A DNA stretch of 64,000 bases from Macrotis lagotis (GCF_037893015.1 NC_133665.1:22578869-22642868); one strand, 5' to 3'. Numbered from the stretch's first letter, positions 12,196 through 23,589 are shown. Numbers and translations are program-made. Notes: generated by a model not told the origin, from the letters alone.

Positions 12196-13795
12196 CTGTG
12201 TTGGAACCTGTTCATACTATCTTGGAAGAGCTGATGGTTAAATTTTTAGTGAGAACATTTACATCTTAGAAATCAACAGGTACTACTAAGCAGTGCTTGA
12301 TTTACTATTTTGTTGATAGTTTAGACCTAAGAAAGTAATGGAGAAAATGTTAAAAATGTGAATTAAAGTTAAATATGTGTGGTAAATACAGATCCACTGC
12401 CCATACTTTTTACCTCTACCCTGATCCAGTTGTTAAACATTTACCAGTGCACCACTACTCTGAATCTAAGCATCAACAAATTCTTCCATTCTGGAAAAGT
12501 TTCAAGTACAATCTAAGAAGTAAACTTGTGCCTGCTGTCCAACATTCTAACAAAGGATGAAGAAGCCCATTATCAGTACCTGGTCACTAAATGGTGAAGT
12601 TGTTGTTGGCAAAATATGAAACAAAGTCAAAGACAAAATAGCTCTTAGTCTTATGCCCTTAAGCCCCTTCCACTTCTGCAGGAATAGTAGTAGTATTAGG
12701 GAAAAGTACTAAGAATAAGAGTCGTCAGACAAATTCTAGACTATTACATCGTAAGATGGTAAACCCAATAAATATCTAATTAGAATGCAGTCTGGGGAAG
12801 AAAAAAATCTAAGCTTTATGGCTATTCGGTGTTGTTTAAAATTTTGCAAAAAAACACTTATGATTTTCCAAAGATGAAGGACAATTTTAATGAAGATTAA
12901 CCTGGAGAATACAACTAAGTATAACAGGGTTAATAAAAAAAAGACTTTGCTACCTATGTCTTCCCATATCTCAAACTTGCTAGAACATTTACTTTTGGTT
13001 GGTGGTTTATTTAAAAGCAAAATTAAATGGGAAACCTTAAAACCACTGACTGCAGGAAAGGGAGAAAACTCTAGGTATATTAATAGTCAATTTTTGAGCC
13101 TGGAGCAAAGGAAACTAAATATGCCTTCAATTCTAGTGGGGGATGTGTAACAGCTAGGCCAGGGAATAATTCACCTGGGGTTAGAGAGAAGAAGGCAAAG
13201 AAAAAAGAGAAAACCACCTGGTAGTTTTCTAGTTTAACTAGTTACTAACCAAGTATTAAGCTCAGTGATTTCTATACTGCAGAAAGACTGTAAGCACTAC
13301 ATTTCAGAGACCTGTGGTAAAGCCCGAACTTTCCCCTAGTTTCAGCTCCACTAATTATTAAAAGGTTTACATATTTCTTTGCTTTTTGTGAATTGTGCAG
13401 CAAGAGGATTCAATAACATTTATTAAAGATTTTGTACTATTCCTCAAATTAGCATTTTTCTCTTTCTTTCCCCACTTATCGCAACATAAATTTAATGAAA
13501 CCCCATTCATTTAATGACATACACATCACAAATATAAAATATGTCCGAATACCAATCCTTGGCTGTAGTTGTTTCATTATCTGACTCCAACGAACATTTC
13601 AAAAATAATTTTAAAACTTTTATAAGTATTATTTCATTTTTGAATATAGAAATTACTCTCTCCCTCCCCCTAAGCCCACAGAACTATAATATCTGCTCAT
13701 TTTCTTCAGAATAGAGTTGATAATACATTTGTCTCTTAAGCGATGACATGACTGCTGTCATAATGAAGAATATCAAAGCCTGAATGTATTGTGAA
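12196..13795. other. Gene-free sequence; holds one member of an unnamed dispersed repeat pair
   Basis: Positions about 12241-12345 resemble 38521-38626 (see findings). Otherwise there are only short open frames (60-94 codons) without recognisable content. Confidence 0.45.
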
Positions 13796-13816
13796 ACACA
13801 CACACACACACACACA
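13796..13816. repeat. (CA)n microsatellite
   Basis: About ten CA units followed by an A run. Confidence 0.95.
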
Positions 13817-13889
13817 AAAAAAAATTAATTGCATTTAATCACCAAAACCTAATTAGCATTAAAAATTGAATATAGAAAGTTATGGAATG

Positions 13890-14000
13890 TTAGAATTTTA
13901 CAGATAAGGAAATTAAAACACAGTAAATTTAAATGATTTCCCCAAGGTCACACAGTGAATTGGTGGATGATCTGATAGAATTTGACTCCCAGAGAACCAC
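13890..14000 (-). mobile_element. MIR-type SINE fragment, minus strand
   Basis: Contains 'ttttacagataaggaaatta' and 'ccccaaggtcacacagtg', the conserved MIR core read from the minus side. Confidence 0.7.
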
Positions 14001-14199
14001 AGTGTTGATAAGGACTGCTGAGGTCATCTAGTCAGGTCCCTAACCATTAGGCCCCAATTAGTACAAACCAAAGGATGACTCTCTTGAACTGGTCACATTA
14101 TTTGAATTAGCATTACATATTTCCTTTGGGCTAGAACCCAAATGTAACCCAGTTGCATTTTATATAATTAAAGCTTCAAATAGCACAAATTTGAATATC

Positions 14200-14560
14200 T
14201 GTAATAAGAATCCTTCCCATGACCTTTCCCCTTCTTCATTGAAGTCCTCCAGTGAGAGGGAACCCTTTGTCTAGCAAGGATGCTCATTTCAATTTTGGCT
14301 AGCTCTGATAAGAAGTTTTTTCATTATAGCAGGAGTACATCTGCCTCTCTCAGACTTCTACTCAGTTCTGTCATATGGGACCATGGAATTTAGGCTTCTA
14401 AGACATCAAATCCCTTCATATATTGGAACACAGTTATCATGCCCCCCCCTAATTTTTCTTTTCTCCAAGTTAAATATTCCCAATTTCTTCAATTTAACCT
14501 TCTCCCAGGGCATTATCTTGGGATCATTTACAGTACAGTATTCAGAGCTATACTGTTTCC
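14200..14560 (-). mobile_element. CR1/L3-type LINE 3' end, minus strand
   Basis: Landmarks of the marsupial CR1/L3 3' region in reverse: 'atctgcctctctcagacttc', 'acagttatcatgccccccc', 'tctccaagttaaatattccc', 'caatttcttcaatttaacc'. The short open frames here are shadows of the LINE. Confidence 0.75.
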
Positions 14561-15059
14561 CCATTTATCTTGTAAATGTAGTTACAAATATTTGTGTATG
14601 GATGTAAAAACCAATTTGATTTTTATGATTTTTGAATATACTTTAAATAACTTAGAGACTTTGGAATATTATTTCATAAAATTAGTAATTTTATATTTGA
14701 ATACAGAAAAATATTCATATTATAAAAGATTTCACTACATTTAAAGAAAGACCATTAGTAAATAAAAGATTTACAGTTTGTCCTTTCTTTTCAAACATTA
14801 GAAGATGAGTCCTTTTCTTGTTTACAAAATTACAGTGCCAAAGGCATAGAGGAATCTGCTACTCAATAATTTAATCTATTTTCCCTTTGTTTTAGGGCTA
14901 GGTGAATCAGGTGAAACTAGTCTAATATTTTAATTGATTGGTTAGTTTAATTTAAAAAATTAGCCCATTGATCTTTCTGTTTTCAGCTTGTCCTCTTTTT
15001 TTCCTTGGATGGACATATTTCATTATAAATAAAGTTAATGATGCAAATGTCAATATGTA

Positions 15060-15355
15060 TTTATCCCTCTCCCTATCCTTCTATTTTGTTCTTGCTTCTT
15101 TCTCCTCTCCCTCTCCTTTTTACCTGTCTCTCTGTCCTTTTCTTTTCCCCCTAATCATTCTCTTTTTCTTTCTTTGTTTCTGTTCCTCCCTCTTTATTTC
15201 TTTTACTACTTTCCTTTCTGTCTCCTTTTTCTCATTCTCCTTCTACCATCTTCCTTCCTTCCCCTTTCTCTTTTCTTTCCTCCATCTTCTTTTTCTCTCT
15301 CCATTTTTCTCTCCTGTCCCCCCTCCCCTTTCCTTCACCTCCTTTCCCTCTAAAC
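15060..15355. repeat. Long polypyrimidine tract (C/T on the plus strand)
   Basis: Nearly 300 bases almost entirely C and T on the plus strand, with only scattered purines. The apparent 142-codon plus and 132-codon minus frames across it are low-complexity artefacts. Confidence 0.9.
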
Positions 15356-15859
15356 AAGCTAATCTTCCCCCATTGGCATCCATGAAGCTTTACTAAGTGA
15401 GATAATACCAAAATAGTTTCCTCAATCCACACCCCATTGCCTTTGTTAGAAAGAACCAGGGGAAGGCAAAGAAAAAAAAAATCTGACAGGGTCCCAGGAA
15501 TGTAATCTGAAAAGCATATGAATATTCCTTTGTGCCACGCTTCAGTCTGACCAGAGTAATGTGATCCCAGCCCAGCTAGGAAAGAATTTTGCAGAAAAAA
15601 TAAATGAGTTAAGAAGGACACCAAAGGCAAGAGATATTCTAGGGCATGTAATTCTTATGAACAGTGGGAAAACTGGAGGCTTAACACAGTCACCATTTTT
15701 CCCAGTTCTACTTTTTAAAATATAGATGGTTTCTGTTTGATTTGGTTTTGTTTTTTCAGTGCCTCAGATTAGACATTTGTGATAAGAGATAATGGAGGGG
15801 AGGTGGGGGAGGAGAAGCAAGAGAAGGGACAGGCCTTCTCTTATCTAATTACTGTATAA

Positions 15860-16255
15860 TGTTCTTTAAAGTTTGCTACATTAAATGCAAACATTGTTTT
15901 ATCTGAGCTTCACAACAATCCTGTGCATTAAATACTACTGACATTATTGTTTTCCTTTAATTTTTTTTTTGGCCTAGTCTGCCTTCCCCTCTCTCCTCCC
16001 TCCTACTCCTGCCTTGTCCCCTCACCCCTTTCTCCTTTGTGTAGTTGAACTCTGGTCTGGAAATTCCCTTTACTGATAGAAATCAGTAACTCCTCTCTAA
16101 CTTTCAGTTTTGCCTGGGGCCCTGAAAGAACCTGAAAATCACTTTTACATGTTCTCATAGCTAGTATGTGTCACAGATGGGATTTGAACCCAGGTCTACT
16201 AGACTTGAGGGTCGATTGTCTATTTTTCACTATTCTGCCTCTCATTCCCATTTTT
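15860..16255 (-). mobile_element. THER1/MIR-type SINE, minus strand, interrupted
   Basis: One half is at about 15860-15960 ('aaagtttgctaca', 'gagcttcacaacaatcctgt'). The other is at about 16120-16255 ('catagctagtatgtgtcac', 'gggatttgaacccaggtcta'). About 160 bases of unrelated pyrimidine-rich sequence lie between. Confidence 0.6.
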
Positions 16256-16684
16256 CGTGGATTCCAGGTATGACCTTCCAGGGATCACTGAATCTTTCTA
16301 CAAGCCCAACATTCATTCTATCCTCAAATAACTTGATTCTCCTTTATGCCAAAGTTGTTGCTGTGGTTTTCTACCTTACTATGGTGGTAACACCTTTCTA
16401 GATTGAAAAGATGGACTGAAATTTTGGAAAAACTATTTAATAATGAAAATTGTTTTAAGTACAGTGTTACAAAAGTTTCAGGGTAGTTTATAAACTGTTA
16501 CTAGGCTTAGTGATTTTTATTGACATAGGGACTTTCTATTTGAAGAAATTCCCTCTATCATTGCAGACCAGAACTTGCTCTGCAAGTTAGGGTGTTAGAA
16601 AGATGTCCAGAGGATGGAGATTGACTTGCTTAAACCATTATTCCAATCTGCATCTCGAGTTTTAAAGCTAAGTTTACTTACACA

Positions 16685-16755
16685 ACTTACCAGCTGTGTG
16701 ACCCTGGGCAAATCACTTAACCCTGTTGCCACTCAAAAAAAAATGAAAAAAAATG
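16685..16755 (+). mobile_element. SINE fragment, plus strand, with A-rich tail
   Basis: Holds 'ccagctgtgtgaccctgggc' and 'aatcacttaaccctgttgcc', followed by A-rich sequence. Only the 3' half of the tRNA-derived SINE is present. Confidence 0.7.
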
Positions 16756-16924
16756 TTTATTTTTTCTTCTTTATCTAAATGCTATTTTTATTATAGATTG
16801 CCACATTCTCAAAATGTCTTTGAGGGAATCATTGTTCCCTCAGGAAATTCTGTATATCTGTCCATGACATATTTGATTTGAATATCCAGAGGGGGAAAAA
16901 TGTTGGCTTCAAATTTCAGTCCCT

Positions 16925-17720
16925 AAACAGTTTAGTCGATGTGCTTTTATTAAACTATGAGTCAGGCATTATGGTAAGTCCTAGGGCATATAAAGAAAGA
17001 TAGAAGCATAGCACCTGGTCTCCAGGAACTCACAGTTTAGTGAGGGAACCAACCTCAACCTTATCAATAAATTGGTATTGTATCACCTATCTTATAATAT
17101 GATTTCACACCACCACCATTTTCTTTGTTATTGTTATGTAAAAAAATAAAATTTTAGTCCCAAGAGACTTTGAAGATGTGGTAGTGCAATCAAGTCAATA
17201 AATCAAGATATTTATTAAGCATCTGTTTTGTGCTAGTTACAGTGGTAATCCCTGGGTATACAAAAAGAGGCAAAAGACAGACCCTGCCCTCAAGGAACTT
17301 TCAATCTAATGGGGAAAACAACAAGTAAACAAATTCATATACAAAGCAAGCTATATATAAGATAAGTAGGAAATAATTAACAGAGGGAAGGTTCTGGAAT
17401 TAAGAGGTGTTGGAGAAGGCTTCTTGTGGAATTTTAGTTTGGATTCAAAGGAAATTAGGAAAGACAGTATTTGGAGGGGAGCAGGGAGAGCATTCTAGAC
17501 AGGGAGGAGCCAGAGAAAATTCTAGGAGCCAAGAGAAACAGTGTCTTGTTTGTAAAACAGTCAAGACACCTAAGTCACTGGATCAGAGTGTGTATCTGAG
17601 AATAAAGGGGGAGAAGACTGGAAGGTAGGAGGGAGCTAGATTATGAAGGACTTTGAAGGCCAAACAGAACATTTTATATTTGATCCTAGGGAATAACTGG
17701 AATTTATAGAGGGGGAATAT
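16925..17720 (+). repeat. Old mammalian interspersed repeat, two adjacent partial copies
   Basis: Positions 16925-17060 and 17200-17720 both start with a 'ttattaa..cat..tgtgctag/gtcaggcat' phrase and a 'ctccaggaactcacagttta' or 'caaggaactttcaatctaat' phrase. The second continues through 'gaaggcttcttgtgg', 'agagcattctagacaggg' and 'gaaggactttgaaggcc'. I recognise the pattern as a common ancient mammalian repeat but cannot assign a family name. A third copy is at 23590-23985. Confidence 0.55.
17407..17527 (+). repeat. Arm A of a 120-bp inverted duplication
   Basis: About 90% identical by eye to the reverse complement of 18001-18120 (roughly ten substitutions and one single-base gap). Confidence 0.85.
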
Positions 17721-17916
17721 GATTGGATATTAAGAAAAAGGACAGACTTCTTCCATCTGCTTTCCTGTAATTAATATACCAGGGAAGAGAGACACATTGA
17801 TGTCAGGGAAACTCAGATTATATAGGAGTACCTTTCTCATGTCACAGAAGCTCATACTGCATAAACAATCCAAAGGACCTAAGGACATACAAATCATCTA
17901 GGATAATTACAGCTAG

Positions 17917-18285
17917 ATGATTGAGGGAATAGATCTCTGGACCTGGAGTCAGGAAGATCTGAGTTCAAATCCATCCTGATATTGTGATCCTGAACAAAAA
18001 TCCTAGAATTTTCTCTAGTTCCTCCATGTCTAGAATGCTCTCCTGCTCTCTTCCAACTACTGTCCTCTCTAATTTCCTTTGAATCCAAACTAAAAGTCCA
18101 CAAGAAGCCTTCTCCAACACCTTTTAACATCTCAACCTCCAACATCCTTTATGCTACTTGCCTCAGTTTCCTCATCTGTAAAATGAGTTGGAGAAAAAAA
18201 TGGCAAATCATTCCAGTATCTTTGTCAGGAAAACCTCAAATGGAGTTATGAAGAATCAGACACAACTAAAATGACAGAACAATAA
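17917..18285 (+). mobile_element. MAR1-type SINE, plus strand, interrupted
   Basis: The head is at 17917-17998 ('ctggagtcaggaagatctga', 'gttcaaatccatcctgat') and the tail at about 18150-18285 ('cctcagtttcctcatctgta', 'ccagtatctttgtcagg'). The middle is replaced by inverted-repeat arm B. Confidence 0.75.
18001..18120 (-). repeat. Arm B of a 120-bp inverted duplication, inside a MAR1 SINE
   Basis: Reverse-complement partner of 17407-17527. It sits between the two halves of the MAR1 SINE, replacing part of its middle. Confidence 0.85.
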
Positions 18286-18294
18286 CAACAAAAG

Positions 18295-18425
18295 CATGAT
18301 GTATAGTGCATAGATTGAAGAAGATCTGGTTTTGAAACCTGTCTCAGACACTTATTAATTGTTGGGCAACTTAACTGCTCTGTCCTTCAGTTTTTTCATA
18401 TCTGTAAAATAATGCTGTAAAATAA
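18295..18425 (+). mobile_element. SINE fragment (MIR/WSINE type), plus strand
   Basis: Contains 'aaacctgtctcagacactta', 'gggcaacttaactgctctgt' and 'tcatatctgtaaaat' in SINE order. Diverged. Confidence 0.55.
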
Positions 18426-18749
18426 ACAAAATTATTGTTCTTTAATCATTTAAGCTCTAAGATATATGAGCCTTTTATTTATTATAAAAATATATGGCTA
18501 CATTTTAAAAGTTCATAATGGTCCACAAAAGTATCATCCTTTAATGATGATTACTGATGTTATTGCAAGCTCAAATCAAGGAATGTTGCTACTGAAGCTT
18601 TGGAGGTGAGACCCCTGGTACATAATTGGACAGAGCCTGCTGTTCCTGGTCTCACTTCTGCCTGGCTCACCAATGACAAGGGAAGGAAAACCAGTTTCCA
18701 AGCTGTGTTGATAAAACTATTATTAGTCTCTCAAAACATGCCTTAAGGG

Positions 18750-18924
18750 AGGAGTTCTTAAATCTTTTTGGTGTATATAATAGATTTCTTTAGCAGGCTA
18801 GTGAAATCACATTTAAAGATGCATAAAATAAAATACATAGGATTATAAAGGAAACCAATTCAATGATATACATATGAAAATTTTTTCCTATTTAAATTTA
18901 TGGATCCCCTGGCTAAGAACTCCT
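18750..18924. mobile_element. Short non-autonomous DNA transposon (hAT/MER5-like MITE)
   Basis: It is bounded by an 11-bp terminal inverted repeat: aggagttctta at 18750-18760 and taagaactcct at 18914-18924. Size (175 bp) and TIR type fit the hAT-Charlie-like small elements of mammals. No coding content. The family assignment is inferred from TIRs only. Confidence 0.6.
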
Positions 18925-19029
18925 GAATTAAAATGACTCAGCAAGTCTCCATCATTGCTATATCTTCAATAAAACCACAGGAATTTCTGAAAAGCCTTCT
19001 CATCACAAATTCATCCTTCACCAAAATGC

Positions 19030-19270
19030 TGATAGGGTGCAGGTAGATGGTGCAGTGGATAGAACATCCAGCTTCCAGTCAAGAAAATTCACCTTTCTGT
19101 GTTTAAATCTGGTTTTAGACTAGTTCTATGACCCTAAACTCTGTTTACCTCAGGTTCCTCATTTGATGATGAGTTGAAGAAGGACTGGCAAACCACTCTA
19201 GTATCTTTGTCAAGAAAACCCCAAATGGGGTCTTGAAGAGTCAGGCACAAGTGAGAAATGATGAACAATA
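19030..19270 (+). mobile_element. MAR1-type SINE, plus strand
   Basis: Landmarks in order: 'gtagatggtgcagtggatag', 'ctcaggttcctcatttgatg', 'gtatctttgtcaagaaaacc', 'caaatggggtcttgaagagt'. Nearly full length. Confidence 0.8.
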
Positions 19271-19311
19271 ACAGAACGCTGCTCCCTTGCTGCAATGATG
19301 CAGTACCAGTT

Positions 19312-19580
19312 TCTCTGGCTCTCTCCCTCTTTTCTCCCTCTTTTCTCTCTCTTTGTTTCTGTCTCTCCTTCTCCTTCCGTCATTCCTATCTTTATTAGCT
19401 CATTCCTTCTTTCCTTTCTTCCTTTTTTCTTTCTATCTCCTTTTTATTCCTCTTTTCTTTTCTTTCTCTTAATTTTTTCTTTTTATTCTTTTTTTCTTTC
19501 TATTTTTTTCTTTCTCTTATTCTCTTGTTTTCTTCCTCCCTTTCTCACTTCCTCCTCTCCCCTCTTTCCTTCATCTAATG
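19312..19580. repeat. Polypyrimidine tract (C/T on the plus strand)
   Basis: About 270 bases almost purely C/T with TTTC and CTTT unit runs. The 113-codon frame at 19295-19636 is a low-complexity artefact. Confidence 0.9.
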
Positions 19581-19599
19581 CAGTGGCATCCTTTTCATC

Positions 19600-20370
19600 C
19601 CCAAAGGATCAAAGGAGTCTTAATCTTGCTCTGTGAATAATCCAAATTGCCTAAAGGCACATGAGTAGGTCGGGTTCATTAAATCTACCAGCACCAGTAA
19701 CTAACTGCCCTTCCCCTTAAAATTCCCTGCTAATGTTGTTCTAAATGCTGCTAGAATGGTTAACAAACAGCCTGCCTATCTGGTTACCATAGCTTTCTCC
19801 CATGTCAGTGCTAAGCCATCCAGTTACTTTCAATTTCAGTAACTAAGGATGAGTTGGCTGATTATAGCCTTAACAACGGCACTTAAGGATTGTTCCCTCC
19901 AGGACACCCAGCAGCTCAGTCCATGCAAGATCCGATGGGGATTATTATTCAATTTTAAATAGACTGTTACCTATGCTCTCAGCTATTGACATTTCAGCTA
20001 TTGACACCATTGAGAAAACCTGTGCTACCATACCCATTGGTTTCATCTCCCCAACAAGCCCTTCTACAGATTATAAAATTTGCAACACTAGACTTCTTGT
20101 CAGAGTTATTAGAACTAGCTAATCTTTACTTTGTTCTATAAGTGGGCACAATGCCTGAGTTGCCCTGCCCTCTCCCCTCAGGAAGAATTTCTAAAATGCT
20201 TTCCAGCATCTCTACTCATGTCTATTCATGCCTATTGGGAAGACTAGAGGGGCAGTGATTTATTTACCTTTTACAAATCAGTCCAGAGGTTTAGCCACAT
20301 TGAACTGTTCAAGCTCTTCTAAATTATCTTGTTTTCTGGGATTCTTGGTTGTTTCATCTGTGATGTGACT
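19600..20370. other. Gene-free sequence, no repeat recognised
   Basis: Less AT-rich and more complex than its surroundings, but with no coding, splice or repeat signal I can support. Confidence 0.4.
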
Positions 20371-20374
20371 TTTA

Positions 20375-20590
20375 AGATCATAGATTAATTCTGGAAGAAG
20401 TCTTGAAAGTCACAGACATTGAAAGTCATTGAGTCCAATCCTTCATTTTACAGTTGAGAAAACTGAGTCTGAGAGAGATTAAGCAACTTGTCTAGGTTAT
20501 TTAGCAGGAACTACTAAATCTCCAAGGAAGGTTTACAGCCCAAGTTTTCCTTGACTTTAAGTCCAGACTTCTAACTACCATATTATATTG
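20375..20590 (-). mobile_element. MIR-type CORE-SINE, minus strand
   Basis: 'gagtccaatccttcatttta', 'cagttgagaaaactgagtct' and 'gattaagcaacttgtctagg' occur in reverse MIR order. Confidence 0.7.
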
Positions 20591-20594
20591 AGCA

Positions 20595-21440
20595 GTAGAT
20601 ATACAAGATCCAAAGATGCACTGGACCTGTCTGCCATCCCTTGTCCTGAATAGCATTAATAATCAATTTTATCACATATTTGTTCCCATTCTACCATATG
20701 ATTCTAACTTTATGGTAGACAAATTGACTCAGATGACTCACTTCTTTCTCTGCCTTTCCATTGTGATTAACCAGTTCTTGAAAGAAGTTCTCTAACTTCT
20801 CCTTTGCATCATCTCTTATAAGAACCTTCAGTTTAATTCAAAGTTCTCAGATACTCTATTTGGATGATGTTTTAATTTTCCATGGTGTATTATTTCAGTC
20901 CATAGGCAAAAAGAAAATGCAAATTGAATCCAGAAATATTATCTACAAGCTTCAGTCTGAGTGTTCTTTCCCATCTGACTGGACTACCCTACTGTCTACT
21001 TTGGAATTCTTTTATAACTCAGGATATTTTTCTACTTAAAACACAGTTGTTCATGCAAATTATAGTTTCTACCCAGTTCTTGAGTTTCTTTTCCCTTTGC
21101 ACTAGTGGTCTCCATTGTGCTGAGTACGAGGCTACCTGATCTAACCAGCCTGGGCTGACTCAATTTCCAGAGCTCATAAAACCAAGTCTACCTATCTTTC
21201 TACATCTATATCATTATACATTTAAAGAAACTAATGGAGATGTGGATCAGTTCTTTTCCCATCACTCAGAGTGCTCTTTTCCTCACTCTTTTTCAAGTCT
21301 GCTTCATTATTCCAAGTTTCAATGGACCAATCTTGAACTTCCAAGTCTGTTTCTATTATTGACTACAAATGGTGGCTGGGCAGGAAGAATAGACCATATT
21401 GATGCTTTCAACTCACAGAGGCAGTGTGGTACATGACAAA
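20595..21440. other. Gene-free sequence, no repeat recognised
   Basis: Two short plus-strand frames (20924-21139 and 21242-21436) show no recognisable domain or splice context. Confidence 0.4.
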
Positions 21441-21449
21441 AAAAACAGT

Positions 21450-21590
21450 CGAAGAATAGGAGTGAAAATTCTGATTCTGGCACAACATGTGTGAACTTAA
21501 GAATTCAACTTCACCTCTCTAGGCCCCAGATTCCTTATCCTCAAAATGAAGAGTTACGTCTTAAGTTCCATTTCAGCACTTACTGTATTC
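21450..21590 (+). mobile_element. MIR-type SINE, plus strand
   Basis: 'ttctgattctggcaca', 'cttcacctctctaggcccca' and 'ttccatttcagcact' occur in MIR order. Confidence 0.6.
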
Positions 21591-21615
21591 ATTTTATGTT
21601 AACCTATGTTCTGTG

Positions 21616-21852
21616 AGCAGTTAGGTAGAGCAGTGAATAGAGCATCAGGCCTGGAGTCAGGAAGACTCATCATTTTGAGTTCAAATTTGTTCTCAGATAT
21701 TAGCTATGTCACTTAACCATATTTGCCTCAGTTTCTTCATTTGTAAAATGTTCTGGAGAACTATCTGCAAAACCTCCCTAATATCTTTGCCAAAAAAACC
21801 CCAAATGAGATCATGAAGAGTTAAATGTGCCTGAAAAATGACTCAACAATCT
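21616..21852 (+). mobile_element. MAR1-type SINE, plus strand
   Basis: 'gcagttaggtagagcagtga', 'ggcctggagtcaggaagact', 'tgcctcagtttcttcatttg' and 'ccaaatgagatcatgaagag' mark a near-complete copy. Confidence 0.8.
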
Positions 21853-21859
21853 ATGTGCT

Positions 21860-22547
21860 AGGCCATTTTGAGAAATTCCTACTGAGGTTGAAACTTAGAA
21901 TTTCATTTTCTGAAGAGTGATTATTTTAATAATCAGCTAAAACAAGGAAATGACAAGAAGGCAAAAAGAAATCCAGCCATTAAAGTTATTTTAGCGCTCA
22001 AGGAAAAAGAAATGAATAAGATGGAGCAATATTTTGAAAACAAGATATACCTAAAGGATTTAGTAGACAAGAATGAACAAGTAGTCTTAAGAATGAACAA
22101 AGCAGGTTTAAAATGCTCAGACTATCAATTAACTTTAATTTTCTTCAAATCTGAGATATTATGAAGACAAGGAGTTTCAGGAACAATTTGCAAATAATCC
22201 CATCATTTAAATGACTCAACAAACTAAAATTTAGTTTAATCCCTATTACTTATAAGGCAGTGGTGTCTATGTGGCAGTTTTCAATAATAACTGCCATTGT
22301 TTGAGACAATGTATCTTAGTGATTAAAAAAAAGAAAAGAAAAATAGAATCTGAAGAATAGTGACTATGTTTGTCTTTACTATGGATGTAAGAACAGGTGG
22401 TGGGGATGGGCAGAGAGTAGGAGTGGAACAACAGTCAAAGAATTTCTCTGAATGTAAATGAATGTTTTAAAATATTTTGGAAGAAAAAAATATTAAGATA
22501 ATTTTGCATTTATAATTTGCAAATCAACCAATCCAGAAACATTTATT
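21860..22547. other. Gene-free sequence, no repeat recognised
   Basis: AT-rich with purine-rich runs near 21960 and 22330. Nothing supportable beyond that. Confidence 0.35.
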
Positions 22548-22557
22548 AAGTATGCTA

Positions 22558-22660
22558 CAAGCAGCCCTGTTTGTGGTGGCAAAGAATTTGAAATTGAGTG
22601 AATGTCCATCAATTGTAGAATGGCTGAATAAATTGTGGTATACATACACACATACATATA

Positions 22661-22692
<32 letters not shown>

Positions 22693-23171
22693 TTGTTATG
22701 GAACACTATTGTTTTATTAGAAACCAGGAGAGATGGGATTCAGAGGGCCCTGGAAGGATTTGCATAAATTGATGCAGAATGAGATGAGCAGAACCAGAAG
22801 AACATTGTACACCTTAACAGCAAAATGGGTTTGATCATCAATCTTAATGGATTTGCTCGTTTCATCAGTGCAACAGTCAGGGACAATTTTAGGGTGTCTG
22901 TGATGGAGAACTCCATCAGTATCCAAAAAAAGAATTGTGGAGTTTAAACAAAGACTAAAGACTATTATCTGTAATTTTTATAAAGGTATCTTAATATGTA
23001 ATTTTGCTATCTTATATTTCATATTTTCCTTAAGGATATGATTTCTCTCTCAACACATTCAATTTTGGCCAGTGTACAGCATGGAAACAATGTAAAGACT
23101 GCCTTTTGTGGGGGGTAGGAGGAGGGAATCGAGATTGAGGGAAAAATTGTAAAATTCAAAAAACAATAAAA
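22558..23171 (+). mobile_element. 5'-truncated L1 3' end, plus strand
   Basis: The plus strand reads into the L1 ORF2 C-terminus (ALFVVAKNLKL, then CPSIVEWLNKLWYT near 22603-22645), then the 3' UTR and an A-rich end. A 10-bp target duplication, aagtatgcta, is at 22548-22557 and 23172-23181. A (TA)n expansion interrupts the ORF2 remnant. Confidence 0.88.
22637..22692. repeat. (CA/TA)n microsatellite inside the L1 ORF2 remnant
   Basis: Alternating TA with a short CA-containing head, located where other copies have the codons following 'aaattgtggtata'. Confidence 0.9.
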
Positions 23172-23589
23172 AAGTATGCTATGTCATTGTACAATTTAAC
23201 AAACATTTTTTGAGGACAACAACAACCAGATATAGTTTCCACATGGATGACTGACAATGTACTGAATGTTGAGTAATTATAGAATCAAATATTTCAGAGT
23301 GGTATTGGATAAACTACCTCAAATTTTTCATTTGGACAATGGTACTGATTACTAGCATGAAAAAGATTCAATTATAAAATTTTAAAATTTTATCCCAAAG
23401 GCACTATTTTATAGAATCTTAAGGATTAAAAGATATTTACGAAGTATTTTATCCAAATTTTCATCAAATATAGGAATTCTTTCTATAGCATTCATGACAC
23501 ATGGAAATTGAATCTTTACTTGAATCGGTACAAGAATGTTGTTCCTATTACTTTACAGGTAAGTTTGTTTGTTATAAAACTCTAATCCA

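Noticed and set aside
14968..15396. 142-codon frame rich in Ser, Phe, Leu and Pro
   Set aside because: Translation of a polypyrimidine tract; low complexity on both strands.
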